Notes: generated from the sequence alone by a model not told the origin. Shown: positions 49,431-62,269, counted from the stretch's first letter. The stretch is DNA of 64,000 nucleotides from Anarhynchus alexandrinus (GCA_008711295.1 VUYV01000008.1:1431588-1495587); one strand, 5' to 3'. Numbers and translations: made by a program.

Positions 49431-51010
49431 TTTCCTTCAATGATGAAAAAGATCTGAACAACTGCAAACTTATGATTTGACATTTTGAAAAATGCAACTG
49501 AAGGAAGAAAAAGCCTGTGGAAAACTTGCCAAATTCACATTTTTGCAAGTTTTATTCTTACTAACACACTCAGGTGTCATTCACTGTAGATGGAGGCCTC
49601 AGCTTTACCTGTAATTCAGAAAACCAACCCTTTGTCTTGCAGTCTGCTGGAAAGGCTCATCCATAGCTGCTGTACCCATTTACTAGCTTTATGGTAACAC
49701 TGCAGTACTTACAAATGCATTAAGTGTGGTAATCATCTTTAAAAAGTCTTTATACAACAATAAATAAATAATGATAAACAATGTGATTATGCATTTTACT
49801 GAGGGCTAAAACTTGCTGGTAGATGTGTTTGAACTTGTATGTCATGAGACATGTCTGCTAGGCCGGCAATACCTTTCGGGGAAAAAAAATCCCCATATCC
49901 AGAACAAATATCCGTAAATGCCAGAAATAATGGGTTTTATTTCCCACAATGATTGAAGCAATGCTGCAGATCCTTTCATTAAATAGTCTTGGTGTAGATG
50001 GAGGATGCGTGTTAGTGTTTTACTGTAGACAGTGGCATTTTAGAAGGGGCAGAGGGGATCTAAACAGAATCATCTCCCAAGCTTCTCTTGCAGTCTCGCC
50101 TGTGACGAGTGGTGTGATAGGAACTGAACCTAGGGGTTTCCACTGGAAGTCGCTTTGCACTGAAAATTGGAAGCAGAGCCCTAAAGGCTGCAGGCCTCCG
50201 TCTTGCCGAGGGCACTCTGCTGCCTCTTCACCCTGTCTTCTTTGTGTAGAAAATTAGGGCTCTGGAATTCAATAAAAATTTCATTGCCTTTGGCGCTGCT
50301 GTAAGAAGTTTAAATTTTGATGAGCATTCTTGTTAATTCAGATGTTTCCATGGTACTTGGAGTAGATTCAGGGTCACACAGGCTTGATTTCTCCTAGAAG
50401 GAGGGCTTAGTAAAAGACAGAAATAAGGAACGTAACATTTTTGCATTACTGATGCTTAGATAAGGTTTTTATTTCTAAAAATCACCCTAGATGTTGCTCA
50501 GAAGGCTTGCTTTGAATAATGAACAGTAATATGCACTGATGAGCATTGTGAGTGAGCTCTGTTTTAATCTTATGATTGATAAGCTTTTACATATGATCTG
50601 TTTATCTCATTTTAATATAGAAATCTAGTTTGTCACCTGTTCTTTGTCGTGAGTTCTTCCTTAATTGCCAAGTTCACCCCTGATAACAGCACGTTAATCC
50701 CAAAGTGTGCCTTCAGCAGTTTTCACAGAGGGTGTCCATACACAAAGGGTGGGCTCAGTCTTAACAAAAAGGAAATAAATCTTTGGTATTTAAAACAAGA
50801 AATGGTCATAGAATTGTTTTACTGCAAGCACTGGAGGGGAGATGACAAGTGCAGCAGGTATTGAGGCAAAAACTCCATATCCTCACATAAAAGGAAACCG
50901 AAATTAGCAAAGCTTAAACAGGAAGAAGGGGAAGAAGAAATATCTACGTAGTCAGTGTTGGGCTGAAACAGGTACAGAAAATGGGAAGAAGGAACACCAA
51001 GCACCATGCC
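49431..51010 (+). other. Intron sequence without recognised features
   Basis: AT-rich intron; no gene, repeat or structure that I can support. Confidence 0.6.
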
Positions 51011-52144
51011 ATTGCTAAGCTGGAGTTATTAAGCAGACCGAGCATGGGGTAAGCCCTGTCACGCAGAGCTGCGTGTTGACTCCCACTGACACCAACAATG
51101 GAGAGCTGCCCTCGTCAGTCCTGCTGTCGTACTCTTAGGCCTTATGACCCCACCTTGGCAGGAGCGGTGTGGGGCTGGATGTGTGCCCCAGGGTCCTTCT
51201 GGCCAGGTGCTGTCCATCACATCAGGCCATGATGGTATCATGGTGTGCCCTTCCTGCAGTCTCTGGTGAAGTTCTCCTGCCCGTTGTTGATCTGTGGCTG
51301 GCACCAAGGCTCATCATGCTCAGTTCTCGTTTGCCTTGTCCTCCTGGCCGTGGTTCATCACGCTTGGCCTCTCCGCTTTACTCCCCTCTTATGCAGAGCA
51401 AAGCTGGGACAGTCCTGTGTCATTCCACACGCTGATCTTGCTGACAGCTGGGGAGTGCAGGTTTTGTATGCATGCACAATTATTCATTCATTTCACATTG
51501 TACATCATTAGTCTACAAATAGTTTCAGCTTTTGTGTGTGTGTTCACCTGTTCTGTGCAAAACCATTACAATTTAAGTTAGTGTAGAACAAGCACTTACT
51601 CGCTAGTGGGTCCTAATACTCCTAAGTCTTATGAAAGCAGCTTTTCATTGATCCTTGTACAAAGTTCAGTGTTTCATCCATGCAGAGCCGAGCTGGGGAA
51701 ATTCTGGCATGTCTTTTCCCCTGGCTCAGCCTATGGGTTATTGCCATATCCCATCCCTTGATCCATTATGGATGCTGTGGGTCAGGGTGCAGTGGCTGTA
51801 CAGCACACACCTTGTGTCCATCATCCCAAGACACATTAGAGATAAAACACCGGGAGGGCTGTGCTGTTGCTACAGCTGCTCTTGCATCTCTGTTGGGCTC
51901 TAGTTGCAGTTCACCCTCAGGCACAGCCCTTCCAGGTGCAGGCCAGTTAGCAGAGTATGGCAATATCGGCAAAACCAGATATGAATTACAATCAGTAACA
52001 GATCTCAGGCTTTGAGCATTGCCGAAAGCATCACCCCACAGGACAGCCAGTGTGTTTGAGGGTTCTTTTATCGCCACAGGCTTGCCAATTGCAGAGACAG
52101 CCAAGTTGATTTTCAGGGAAAGCTACAGAATACAGAAAATTCTT

Positions 52145-52167
52145 AAAAAAAAAAAAAAAAAAAAAAA
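52145..52167 (+). repeat. Poly-A tract of 23 bases
   Basis: Twenty-three uninterrupted A residues follow a GC-richer stretch. It could be the tail of a retroposed sequence on the + strand, but no clear AATAAA lies just upstream. Confidence 0.9.
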
Positions 52168-52649
52168 GTGTCTACCAATATTTTGCCGCATACTTTCAGG
52201 GATTGCATTTAATTTTCTACCATACTGATCTGCACTGCCTTGCAAACATGATGCTGGGCACAGTAGTGTGCCCACACACTACTGCTTTGCCCTCCTAAAG
52301 GAAGCCTTTGCCAGCTGTGTTGCAATCCCTACTGCATCGCTTTGGATTTCTATATGCGCGTGGACCCACTGTGGCACTGGTGTGTACTCTGTGAGCAGAG
52401 ATGGAGCCGCACCTCCCTGGGCCCCAGCTGCCCAGCGCAGTGCAGTGGGATGAGGCTCCTTGAGGGGGGCTTCTTTCTATATGGAAAACACCTTCTGTTG
52501 CACTTGTGGCACCATACAGCACACTTAACTCAAATTCTTCCACATGGACTTTCCCAAAAGCTATCTGTACACGCTGCTCCGAGGCTTGTCTGTGTTCTTC
52601 ACCGGTTTGTGTCATGGGGGGTGATGGGGAACCAACACGGGGCAATGTA

Positions 52650-53014
52650 ATGCTGCTAAGCTCCGTTTATTAAGCAGACCAAGTGACAGGCTGTGTTGGG
52701 GGAAGCATTTCATTTGCACTTTTGTGAACATCTCCGCAACTGAGACATACCCCAAGTATCAGTTTAGTGAGTCGGAATAGTTGAGCCCAGGAAGGTGTTA
52801 AGTAGCAGCAGAGTGCCCAAGGAGGAACCCTTATGTGTTGGAGATGAACTGCTGCTGAAGAACCCAAGACAGACTGGTCAGAGGGAGAGTTGAGTTTGCC
52901 CTGAGCTCTGCTCATTGGGGTGGGCTGGAGTTGGGAATGTGCATGGGCATAGATGCTTCCCAGCCACAGCTTCTTTCTTGCTTGGTCTGCTTAACCAAAT
53001 GAGCTTAGCAGCAT
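52650..53014. repeat. 365-bp unit with 34-bp near-perfect terminal inverted arms
   Basis: The left arm is 52650-52683 and the right arm 52981-53014. The first 14 bases (ATGCTGCTAAGCTC) and the last 14 (TTAAGCAGACCAAG) of the left arm pair exactly with the right arm. Only four of 34 positions differ, all in the middle. Pairing stops sharply at both ends of the arms. The size and terminal arms fit a MITE-like non-autonomous DNA transposon, but no target-site duplication is obvious in the flanks. Confidence 0.75.
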
Positions 53015-53829
53015 CCTGCTGCCGGGAGTTCATTCCTCCCTCTGGGACCTCATCAGCTTCTGTCCAAATGCCAGGAGTTCACACGGAGCAGAGGAGATGT
53101 GATGCCTTGGTGTCACGAAGGTGGTGATACACCGGGTACGTTTGAAATTTTTAACACAGAATCTCTTTATAAATTGAGATTCCAGACTTACATTTGCAAC
53201 CTGCAGTATTAGGGCTGTACAGCTGATTGCCTCTCCAGGGTGATGACATTGATCATCACCATCAGCATTTAGCCTTATAAAATGGGGATATACATAATGT
53301 CGAGGAAGCTTACCAAAAACAAAATGAAAAGGCACAGCCAAAAAGGTTAGATACCTGGCACATGGCGTGGCATTTGTTTAAGGAGCTGTACGTTCACAGT
53401 GAATGCCTTACACCTGTCAAAAATTATATTGGAAAGACAAAAAAACCCACCCCCAAAACCCCAACAGAAATCTCCTAACAGCAAAGTAAAGAAAATTACT
53501 TTTCTCATGTTTATATGCAAGTAAAATAATACCAAAGCTTTCAGTCATTTGTTAATAACATAAAAAACTAATAGTTTTTTCCGAGCCCATCAGGGACAGG
53601 AAGCCTGCCAGAGAAGGTGTAGGGGCAGCAGATGACTGCACGCGAAGAGAAAGGGGTGAGAAGATGGCCTGAAGCAGAAAAGTGAATTCTTGATATCCAT
53701 GTTCTCTGCAAAATTGCAAGCTTTTTTTTTTATTGTTATATTTTATTTTTTAAAATAGAGGGATCGGGGGGGAGGGGGGCGTACCTGAAATAGTAGAGCC
53801 AGTACAATGCATTTCAAAACAAATCCATA
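53015..53829 (+). other. Intron sequence between two repeat regions
   Basis: Intron sequence with a G-rich run at 53766-53779 (two G blocks split by one A). No gene is supported. Confidence 0.6.
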
Positions 53830-55190
53830 AAGTGAACAGTAAGAAATCATCAGGAGCAGATGGTATTCACTCGAAATTTCTCAACGAGTTTAAGTGTGAA
53901 ATCCTGAATTACAAAGTGTGGTGTGTAACCTATCACTTAAATTGGCTAATCAGACTAAAAAAAAAAATAATATCAGACTAAAGATGTTTGGTCAATGTGA
54001 CATCAGGTTTTTTAAAAGTCTTTTGGGGGAAATCTGGGAAACTGTGGACGAGTTAATCTGACGTCTGGCCCAGTTAAATTGACAAAAATTATAATAAAAT
54101 ATAGTGTTGTTAGACATTTGGGAAATATTGTGTGTTGAGTCCGTTTGTGTATATTTTGTGTGGAAAAAGCCAGACTTTGCTATTGAGAACCTTCCGCGGG
54201 ATGTTGCAGGCTCTTCTGTTCCCAGAACACTTGTACCAGTCCCTCTCACCCAGAGCCTCAAACGATGGTGCTGTGGAGTCAGAGGGAATGACCTCATATA
54301 AATATAAGAGAATAAACACATTGTTCGACTGAATATAGAAAAAGTGGAGGCGAGTCTGCGCTGCTCAGCGTTTTTGTAAGTGATGTGGAAAAGGGGATTG
54401 TAAGGTGACAAACTTTGCTCTTGCTTGGGGCTGTGAGAATGAACGCTGTGAAGAGCCTCCGAAACACCTTGTTGTGTAAGAAACAATTAAGCAATTAAAT
54501 GGCAGGTGAAGTTCAATGTACCTTAAAGTGGTATATACGGTTAAACATAGTTCTCTAAATTTATATAGCGGTGGTCTCTGAACCTCTGGGTTTTGCACAG
54601 GCATAAAATATGGAAGTTGTAATATGTAGGTCCTTGGAAAAATGCAAGATCTTAAAAAGCAAATTAAACATTAGGAATTGTTAGGAAAGGAATAAGCACC
54701 TAAACAGAAAAATCGGTATGGCACTGCCTAAATCTGTGATGGCCCTATATATGGAACGTCATCAGCAGTTCTTGTTCCCTCCCATCTTAAATGTAGCAAA
54801 GCTCTTAGAGGTAGTAAAGCCAAAGACAGTGTAGCAAGGGTGATCAAACTTGTGTGGAATGTCGAAAACTCTTCTTTTCTGTAAAATCATGAGTGCTGTG
54901 GGGAAAGCAAATAGGAAATGAATGCTTGTTTCTCTTCAGTTGTAAGAACCAAGAGGCATCAGGTGGTTGACAGACTCAAAGACATGCAAAAAATGGTAAA
55001 TTTTGTCAGGTAGCGTTGCATGGAACTGATTGCCGTGAGCATTAGGGCTGCTGAAGGCTCACCTGCATCCAAAAAGCAGTGAGAACATTTTTTTAAGATC
55101 TAACCAGGACTATTAAACACAAAGGTGTCTCCTCTTTCCCAGGAAATCCCTCATCCGGGAGTTGCTGGATGCTGGGAGAATATATGGAGA
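53830..55190 (+). mobile_element. Ancient L3/CR1-like LINE remnant (plus orientation)
   Basis: Degraded reverse-transcriptase-region landmarks run in order along about 1.36 kb. They are TCATCAGGAGCAGATGGTAT (53869-53888, the SPG-DGI block), GTAACCTATCACTTAAATTG, GAGTTAATCTGACGTCTGGC and then a long decayed part. TTTGTAAGTGATGTGGAAAA and TGGCAGGTGAAGTTCAATGT follow, with TAAGAACCAAGAGGCATCAG towards the 3' end. The tail near 55140-55180 (GCTGGATGCTGGGAG) resembles the 3' end of L3-type elements. Stops and frame changes are everywhere. The 164-codon minus-strand frame at 53992-54486 is a shadow of this element. Confidence 0.72.
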
Positions 55191-57944
55191 TGTACTGCTT
55201 TTATGCTTCGCTTTTCTTCTTTCCTTGATACTCGCGTTTGGCTGTCGTGTGGCACTGTGTGACCTTCGCTGTGCTTTTATGTTCTGGATGTGCCCTGCTG
55301 ATAAGCAACCTTTGTTCCCCAGTTATCAGGGTACGGGTACTGGGGAAGCATGGCAAAGCAGACGCTGCGTATTTGGCAGGTACTGGTTAGATAAAGCAGT
55401 TTCTCTACACACTTCTCTCTATTGCTGAACAGGTCAGCTGACGGTAATGGACATCGTTTATGCTTACCTTTGTATAGACAGGATTAAGGGAAGTGTGGAT
55501 GATGTTGCCATCTTGCTGAAGGTTTGATGCCAGCGTGCAGTTAGGGCACTGGATTGGGCTGCTAGGGCACCCCACAAGTGAAAAACACGAAGAAAAATAC
55601 TGCTAGTGTATAGGATGCTCAGAGAACTCGCTGTATGTTTCTGCACCTGGAAAACTTCCCAGGCAATTCCATTTGTGGGTATGTGTACATAACCTCTAAT
55701 TGTCTGCAGTCCAAATCCACGTGCCAAGCTAACAGCTCACAGCTTTTCATGAGAGTTTTTGCTGAATGTGTAGAGTCCTGTGTATTCAGAAGTTCATAAC
55801 GGTTGCTTTAAAAGTTTCTTTTATTTTACTGAAGCTTGTGCTCCCGTTTTCATACCAAAGTGGAGAGTGAGCAATTAATTGTTTAGAGTTTTATCTCTTT
55901 TTAGAATAGGGCTCCTATCTAGATGTTACTCCTATATAGTTCTTCCTGTGCAAGAATGAGAGATATATATACACACACGATTTTTCTCTGTTGCAGTATT
56001 TATGTATTGAGCTCTCTTACCTATTTGTGGTGTCCGATTGCACGACTGCTTAATCTTGCCTTTGCTCAAATAACTGAGTCCAGGATTTCCATTTTTCTTT
56101 TGGAGCCAATTTTCTGAGTCATTGATCATTTTCAGTGCTTTCTTGTAAATCAGAGTTCATGTTTTCCTTGAAATGTGGTGCTCAAATAACACGGTCAGCG
56201 GAGGCATTAGTGCGTGATGGATGGAAGAGGAGTCTCGGGAGCTGCTGCTCGTACCTCCTGGTGTGAGCACTTCTTTTCACACCAGGATGACATTGAGAGT
56301 CATGTTTAGTTCATGGTCGTATTTGTGATCTCTGATAAAGTCTTTTTTTTTTTTTTCCTCAGACATTTTTCTGCAAAGTTTATTGCTATTACTTCCTATT
56401 CCATAAAGCTACAGTTAATTACTTCTCCCTGAAAAAGACATGCACATTTATTGAATTATATCCTGACATTTTTATTCTACCTTCCTAATTGATTGATATA
56501 ATTTCACTTTATTATTGTTCTGTACTATTCATCCTTATCTGGCTTCTTGGTAGTTGTAATATCATTAAATGTCGTGTTTTTTTTATTTCCTGCTTCTGAA
56601 ATGTTTATTTAGGGGCTGGCCTCTGAAAGTTCATACTTTAGTGAATTCTGAATGAAAGCTTTTTGCTGTAAATGTGAAATACCTGTGTTCAAATGCAATT
56701 TGGTCATCCCCTGCTCTTCTCCCACCACTGAAATCATATCTGCATACAGTAGATATAGTTTGTGGAGGAAGTTGTAAAACACCACAGTCCACGTGAGCAA
56801 AACCGTAGCAGAACACTGCGTGCTCATGTGGGCCTTTCAGCTGCTGAGCAGAGCCACCAGAGATCCCGTTGGCAGAACGTTATAGTCCCTCTTTCTCTGC
56901 TTCATCTCGTAAAGAAGTGGGGAAGAATTCACACTGGTCAGGTTGGCACGGACAGGGCACCATTTATCTGTTAGCTTTAGTCTTCTATGATGTAAAAAAT
57001 CCATCAATAGTTGACTTGTTAAAAACAGCCATATGCTGTCATTATCTTACTAGGGAAGAAAAATAATATATCACTACCACAGAAACTTCCATCTTCTGAC
57101 TGCAGTTTCTGTTCATAAACTGGAACTTTGGGTTTTGCGCAATAAAAAATGCTGTGCGTGTATTCGTTTACATTTTAATAACCTTTTTGTGTCTTGGTAC
57201 ACTGAATTTTTTTATATTCATTTGACAGTTTTCTATTCTGTGGATATTTCTCTAAAAAGATTCCGTTCTGTCAGCTTTTGTTTGCTATGCAAATTTTCCA
57301 GCTGCATATTAAGTGTGTTTTAAGGACATGGCAGCCCTGCTCAGAAGTTGGGAAGACTTTTGACTTGCCTGCAACTTAGTTTTGGCTTTTAAATCTCCTT
57401 TTTTCAGAGTACTTATCCATATACCTTTGCCATTTTAAGGAAGAATGTTATAATTCCACATTTCTGTTTAAAGTGTAATTTCCTTTTTGCGGGGGGGGGG
57501 GATACACTTGAAGAAAACCAGCTGATTTGTACAACTATAGTATAGAATTAAAAGATAATCGAACATTCTGCTGTCAAACATAAATCTGTGCATTTTACCT
57601 GTGTTTGGGTGTGAATGGCAGGAGGTGAAGGATGTCATGCTATTTTTGGAGCATAATCAAAGTTTTGGAACAACCTGTATTTAGAAGGCCAATAGGCGGG
57701 TAACTAGTTTGTAATTACACTTTGATATCATGAAGCAGAAAACATTTTCCTGGACTTAAGTGAATATAAGACGTAACTGAGATGTTTAACAAGTATTGCT
57801 CTCACCTTACTGGTTTAATGGTCTAATTTGTCCTGAATTTGTTTAATTTCATTGTTTGCTTGTGCTACTTAAACACTTTGCCTTTCTTTTTTAACATCAT
57901 GGGTCTGCTCGGTGCGTGCACTACCATAACACAAATAATCTACG
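55191..57944 (+). other. Intron sequence without a supported gene
   Basis: AT-rich intron with a T run near 56342-56356 and a G11 run at 57491-57501. Open frames are short and random. Confidence 0.6.
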
Positions 57945-58010
57945 GAATTTTCAGAGTTGGAAGGGACCTCTAGAGATCATCTAGTCCAACTCCAATTCAA
58001 AACATTTTCA
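57945..58010 (-). mobile_element. CR1 LINE extreme 3' fragment (minus orientation)
   Basis: The sequence TTTTCAGAGTTGGAAGGGACCTCTAGAGATCATCTAGTCCAACTCC is present in the + strand between these positions in short blocks. It is the typical reverse complement of a CR1 tail, cut off after about 65 bases. Confidence 0.85.
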
Positions 58011-58491
58011 TCGGTCTGCCCTACGTGTCGTGCCAGCTGGCTGACGGAAATGAGTTGGGTTCGGCTAACTGACGAAGGAAATTGCTATTAGTTTAAATGA
58101 AATGCACTCTCTATGTAATGTGGTCTTCTCTGGGGTCAGCACTGAAAAGCAGACTTAGCCCAAGCGATGAAACGGTGTCCTGTGGTCAGGTTTGGAGATG
58201 GAACTAGCAGCTGAAACACCCTCCAGGTTGGCAAATTTACAAAAAATGTTCAGAGATTTTTAAATCCTGTCAAACATCTTACCAAAATAGAAGGGTTTGT
58301 CACTTGGCAGGTAGATTTGGAGGTGGTCTTATGTATTGCAGTGATACCACTGAATATGTTAATACTGATTCAAGGTGCGATTGAACAGATCAACAGTGTG
58401 ATTGTCGTAATGCAGAGTTAGAGCCTTCTTAGAAATGAACTTCCATTTGTTAAAATCCAGTTTAACTTTATAAGGATTCTAATAGGATTTG

Positions 58492-58517
58492 TAATGGGAT
58501 ATCCCTAATGGGATATC
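58492..58517. repeat. Short tandem duplication, TAATGGGATATC twice
   Basis: The 12-mer TAATGGGATATC occurs at 58492-58503 and again at 58506-58517, a 14-base period with CC between the copies. Each copy contains the palindromic GATATC. Confidence 0.9.
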
Positions 58518-61500
58518 TTGTTCTCCCTGGAGGAGAAAATAATACTCTGGGCTTACCATTTTAGGCTGGTAAGAAATGGGGTTTATGCCCATTTTAAATA
58601 TTATTGGTAATCTTGGTGGTTAACTGAAATACAAGGTTGGGATTCTACCCAGAGCGTACATCAGAAACATAGTTATAAAATGGAAGCCATTTGACCAAGA
58701 ATGCTTAAGCCATGATTAATCAGAGATACACTATGAAAAATTATCCAGTCTACTTAGTTTTTATATGTGCTATTTGGAGTATGCGATAACTTTGGGATTT
58801 AGAAAACGCTTTTGTATTTGAATGGTAAGAATTAATTGATAGAGAAACACTTGTCGTGGACAAAAGCGTAGAAGGAAGAGGCTAAAGAAATGTTGACAAG
58901 AACTATGATTTAATTGTGTGACTTTGGAAACCACGCTCCTTATTTTGGGGGATTTGAGGACATTTATAGGTGTCTGAGGAAGCAGAAATGGTGATTTCAG
59001 TCTTGTCCTTGATAATTTCTATTTGGAAATTCAGTTGTTGCATTTCAGTCCTTTGGCTGCCTGAGGCTGTTGAAGAAGTTGTAACGCTGCGTCAGTGTGA
59101 AAGGGAATGGCCCTACAGCAGGGTCAGTGCGTGGTCTTTGGTCGTGCTATAGAAAACAGCGGGTGACAATACATACGCATCGTACTTACTCAGGAAATAT
59201 AGTCCTGGTATGAGTTGTCTTGTTGGTTTGTGGTACTGCGATGCCGAGCGAGATCTTGGGGTTTGCTTCACATCGCTCATTGCTCTGCCAGTGATCACAG
59301 GTGGAAGAAGTTCTCCTGACTTCCAGATGATGCTTTTCACTCCTCCAGGCTTACCGGAGACCTGTTCAGCCGAGGCAAAAGCGCCTTTGGTTAGTGGTGC
59401 TAATGAGTTTTAACTTGCAGTTAGAGAGGACCGTGAAGTGGGTGTTGCACCTGTGCTGGGGGCCAGTATGTTATACATCCATGATGCTTAGATAGGCACG
59501 TAGCTCGTGAGGGACTTCGAGTTAGTTACCAGCGGAGTCGTGTCTGTGGGAGTTTGGTGAAGGGATGGCGGCAAGAGAGTGATTCATCTGCACGGAAGGA
59601 GGAAGGTGATAGAGGACATGGGGAAATGGCCAAACGCTGTAATAGAGATGACATCTACCTTTTACAGTCGGTCGTGTGTGTGCTGGTTTTCACTTGACAC
59701 TATGCTTGGACCAACAGCTCTATTTATTAACGTTTTTTCAAAAGAGAGTAAGCCTTCTTAAGGTATAGTTTGCAATCTGTGTTTCTGTTGCATCAAAATG
59801 AGACTATTCTTAAGCGCTTCATGGATGACAGACAGTGTTTTAAATATATTAGGAAGTGAGATAACGGTGCAGCTGCCTGTGCTTTGAGGAGTACTAGACA
59901 TGTAATGTTTAGTTCATTTTTGGATACTTTTTTTTTAAAAAAAAAATTTAGACTGTTAGGTTTTTTTTCTGACTCTGGTGATATGAATGGCCTGCCTGCT
60001 TGAGATCGCTTCTCTGCCTCGGCAAGGCTTCCTTTGCTGCTCAGGGCTGATGATCAGGAATCGCTGCTTTGCCACCATTAGGGTTTTCCTCCTCCTCCTG
60101 GGGAGCAGTGCGGAGGGGATCTGACTTCCGGGCAAGGTTACCACGCATAAACATGAGATCTTATCTAGAATAGCAGCATTTTGATTTGGTTATTGTAGGA
60201 GAAGGTTCATTGTGCTTGTAACTAAGAAAGTTGAAAGCTCTGTTTAGTTAATTGTGCAGAACTTGAGTTTTTCCTTTCCTTGTGTGGTTATAGCTCAGCT
60301 TGATGTTTCAGGTTTGAAATGGGATTGCAAAACCAGAAACCTTTGTTCTTACGTCAGTTGTAAGACTGAAAGGAAAGCTCTTCAAGAGATGGAGAGGAGG
60401 ACTGAATGTAATTAATTTCCCTCTTATTTGAAGCAGTACAGATGGCTGAATTGAAAATAGATTCTTTCGACTGTGCCCCTGAAGGCCACAAAATTTCTGT
60501 CTCAATGCGAGAGAACAGGTGAGAGCTACTGACCACTGAAAAGGCATTTGAAGAACCAGGCGTTCTGTAAAGTTCAGAGTAAATGATGCTGCTTTAATAC
60601 TCGGCGTAGTTGTTCAAAGGTTTCTAATCCTTGAGCATTTAGAGACAATACAGATCCTAAACCAACATTTTTCTTTGTGAATTTGCTGTGTGGGACCGTG
60701 CTGGCGCACAAGGATAAAGAAGAGCAGAGCTTCGGTCCTCTGTGGCACTGTGTTGTCACCTGAAGAGGTGGAGGAGCAGAGAGGTTGGGGCAATCGGTTT
60801 CCATTTTCTTCCCATCACCTGTGTTCGTGGAATGGGACCCATGCCCAGCATCCATCCCCGGTTCCGCTTCAACTTGGGTGCCATTCCTTTTGCAGAAGGG
60901 CAGTTCCTCAGCTCTTCCCATCATCGTACAGCTGTTGGCTTAAAAAAAACTATTATTTTTTGAATATTTCACCTTTACTGGAGTTTAGCTTAGAAGTTTG
61001 AATCAACTGCCGATGTAGATTGTTGGGTTTTCTTCTTTTCTGTTTTTGGTCACTGCTGTGATCAAAATATTTTGTCTTTTAAATCTACAAAAGGATGGAA
61101 GATCCTCTAGTATAGAGAATCTATAAGGGTACTACAGTGCCTGTGAAATTCTATGCAACCATCTTGCAATTTAAATAGTTTTTATTTGTGTGCTAACATG
61201 ATGAGGGATAGAAGAGTGGGCTGAGCTGCCAAGTCTTCTTTGAAGTTTAATTGTCTGTTTGGTAACAGAACACATAATCTTCCATTACAAATCTTATTTT
61301 ATATGGTAATTGGTTCATTTGCTCTCTGGTTATCAATTTAACTTCTCTACCACAAACATCTGTACTTGCATTGTGTTAATCTGTGTGAATGCTAAACATT
61401 GACATAGTTAAACTATAAAAGTGTATTTTAAAAGCGTTTTTTAATTCATTAACTGGAAAGTAAATGATAATAAAGTGAGCACTTCTCATATTATTATCCC

Positions 61501-61653
61501 TTTGTAAGCAGCTTGGCATTTGCTCCATAAGCCAGAAAAGCAAAGTCACTTTGAAAAAATAACGTGTTTCAAATTCTCAGTCTCCAAAATCAAAAATATT
61601 TGAGAGCAGGTAATAGGATATCTAGCTCAACTTTCATTTTTGTGGCAAAAAAA

Positions 61654-61679
61654 AATATTGAATCTTATGATTCAATATT
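61654..61679. repeat. Perfect 11-bp inverted repeat with four-base loop
   Basis: AATATTGAATC and GATTCAATATT are exact reverse complements around a TTAT loop. The palindrome directly follows an A run and could form a small cruciform or RNA hairpin. Confidence 0.9.
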
Positions 61680-62269
61680 AATGCCTGTTTTTGGATGATG
61701 CCCCAAGTTAAGGCAATGTCAGTTAAAGGTAAATTCTATCGTAATACTTTTGATTAAGTAACTAACTTTGGCAAAGGCGGTTTTGAACCCAGAGCAGCTA
61801 TTTTTTGTGTTAAGAGCTGCTTGTAATTTTATTGAACTTTCCTTGTATGTCCCTTTTCTCATCCTTGAGTTTTACAGTGTAGCTACTCAGTACAGCAATT
61901 TGCATGTGTTCTGAGGCCATCAGATTAATTTTTTACACAAGTTTTGTGCTTTTAAATGCTATTGACTTGTGTTTATTAGGATTCCTGTAACAAATTTAAT
62001 ATATGGCTAAGGAATTAAATGTGAGCCTGTAACGATCGTTATGAAAACAGGATCATTGAATTTTCATGGAAAAACTAACTTTTCATGTTCCCAATTTTTA
62101 TTTCCCCTTCTTTCAACTATGTAAACGCTTCAAGGATCGATGCGCGTGTGTGTCTGTATAGATATGGAGGAAGAGACTGAAAAGAAATGAGAGCATAAAC
62201 TATTGATCAAGCAGACTGGAACAAAATTACTCATTAGTTAAAAATTGCTAACGATGAGAGAGCAATGAT

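Larger units (their letters stand above)
51011..53014. mobile_element. Unclassified repeat-bounded segment, possible transposable element(s)
   Basis: This GC-richer segment has three copies of one arm sequence. The first is at 51013-51042 (TGCTAAGCT, then TTATTAAGCAGACC) and the second at 52650-52683 in the same direction. The third, at 52981-53014, is inverted. An A23 run at 52145-52167 sits between them. Open frames of 80-116 codons occur mainly on the minus strand (51059-51307, 51766-52104, 52295-52645) but contain no motif I can name. It could be a retroviral LTR cluster, a non-autonomous DNA transposon next to an older copy, or unrelated insertions. Confidence 0.4.
58011..62269 (+). other. 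Intron sequence without a supported gene
   Basis: AT-rich intron with a small tandem duplication (58492-58517) and a perfect hairpin (61654-61679). Slightly GC-richer patches near 59.95-60.13 kb and 60.69-60.92 kb carry open frames in several phases but no recognised protein. Confidence 0.6.

Noticed and set aside
53992..54486. 164-codon open frame on the minus strand
   Set aside because: It is antisense to the L3-like LINE fossil, whose plus-strand landmarks explain the sequence.
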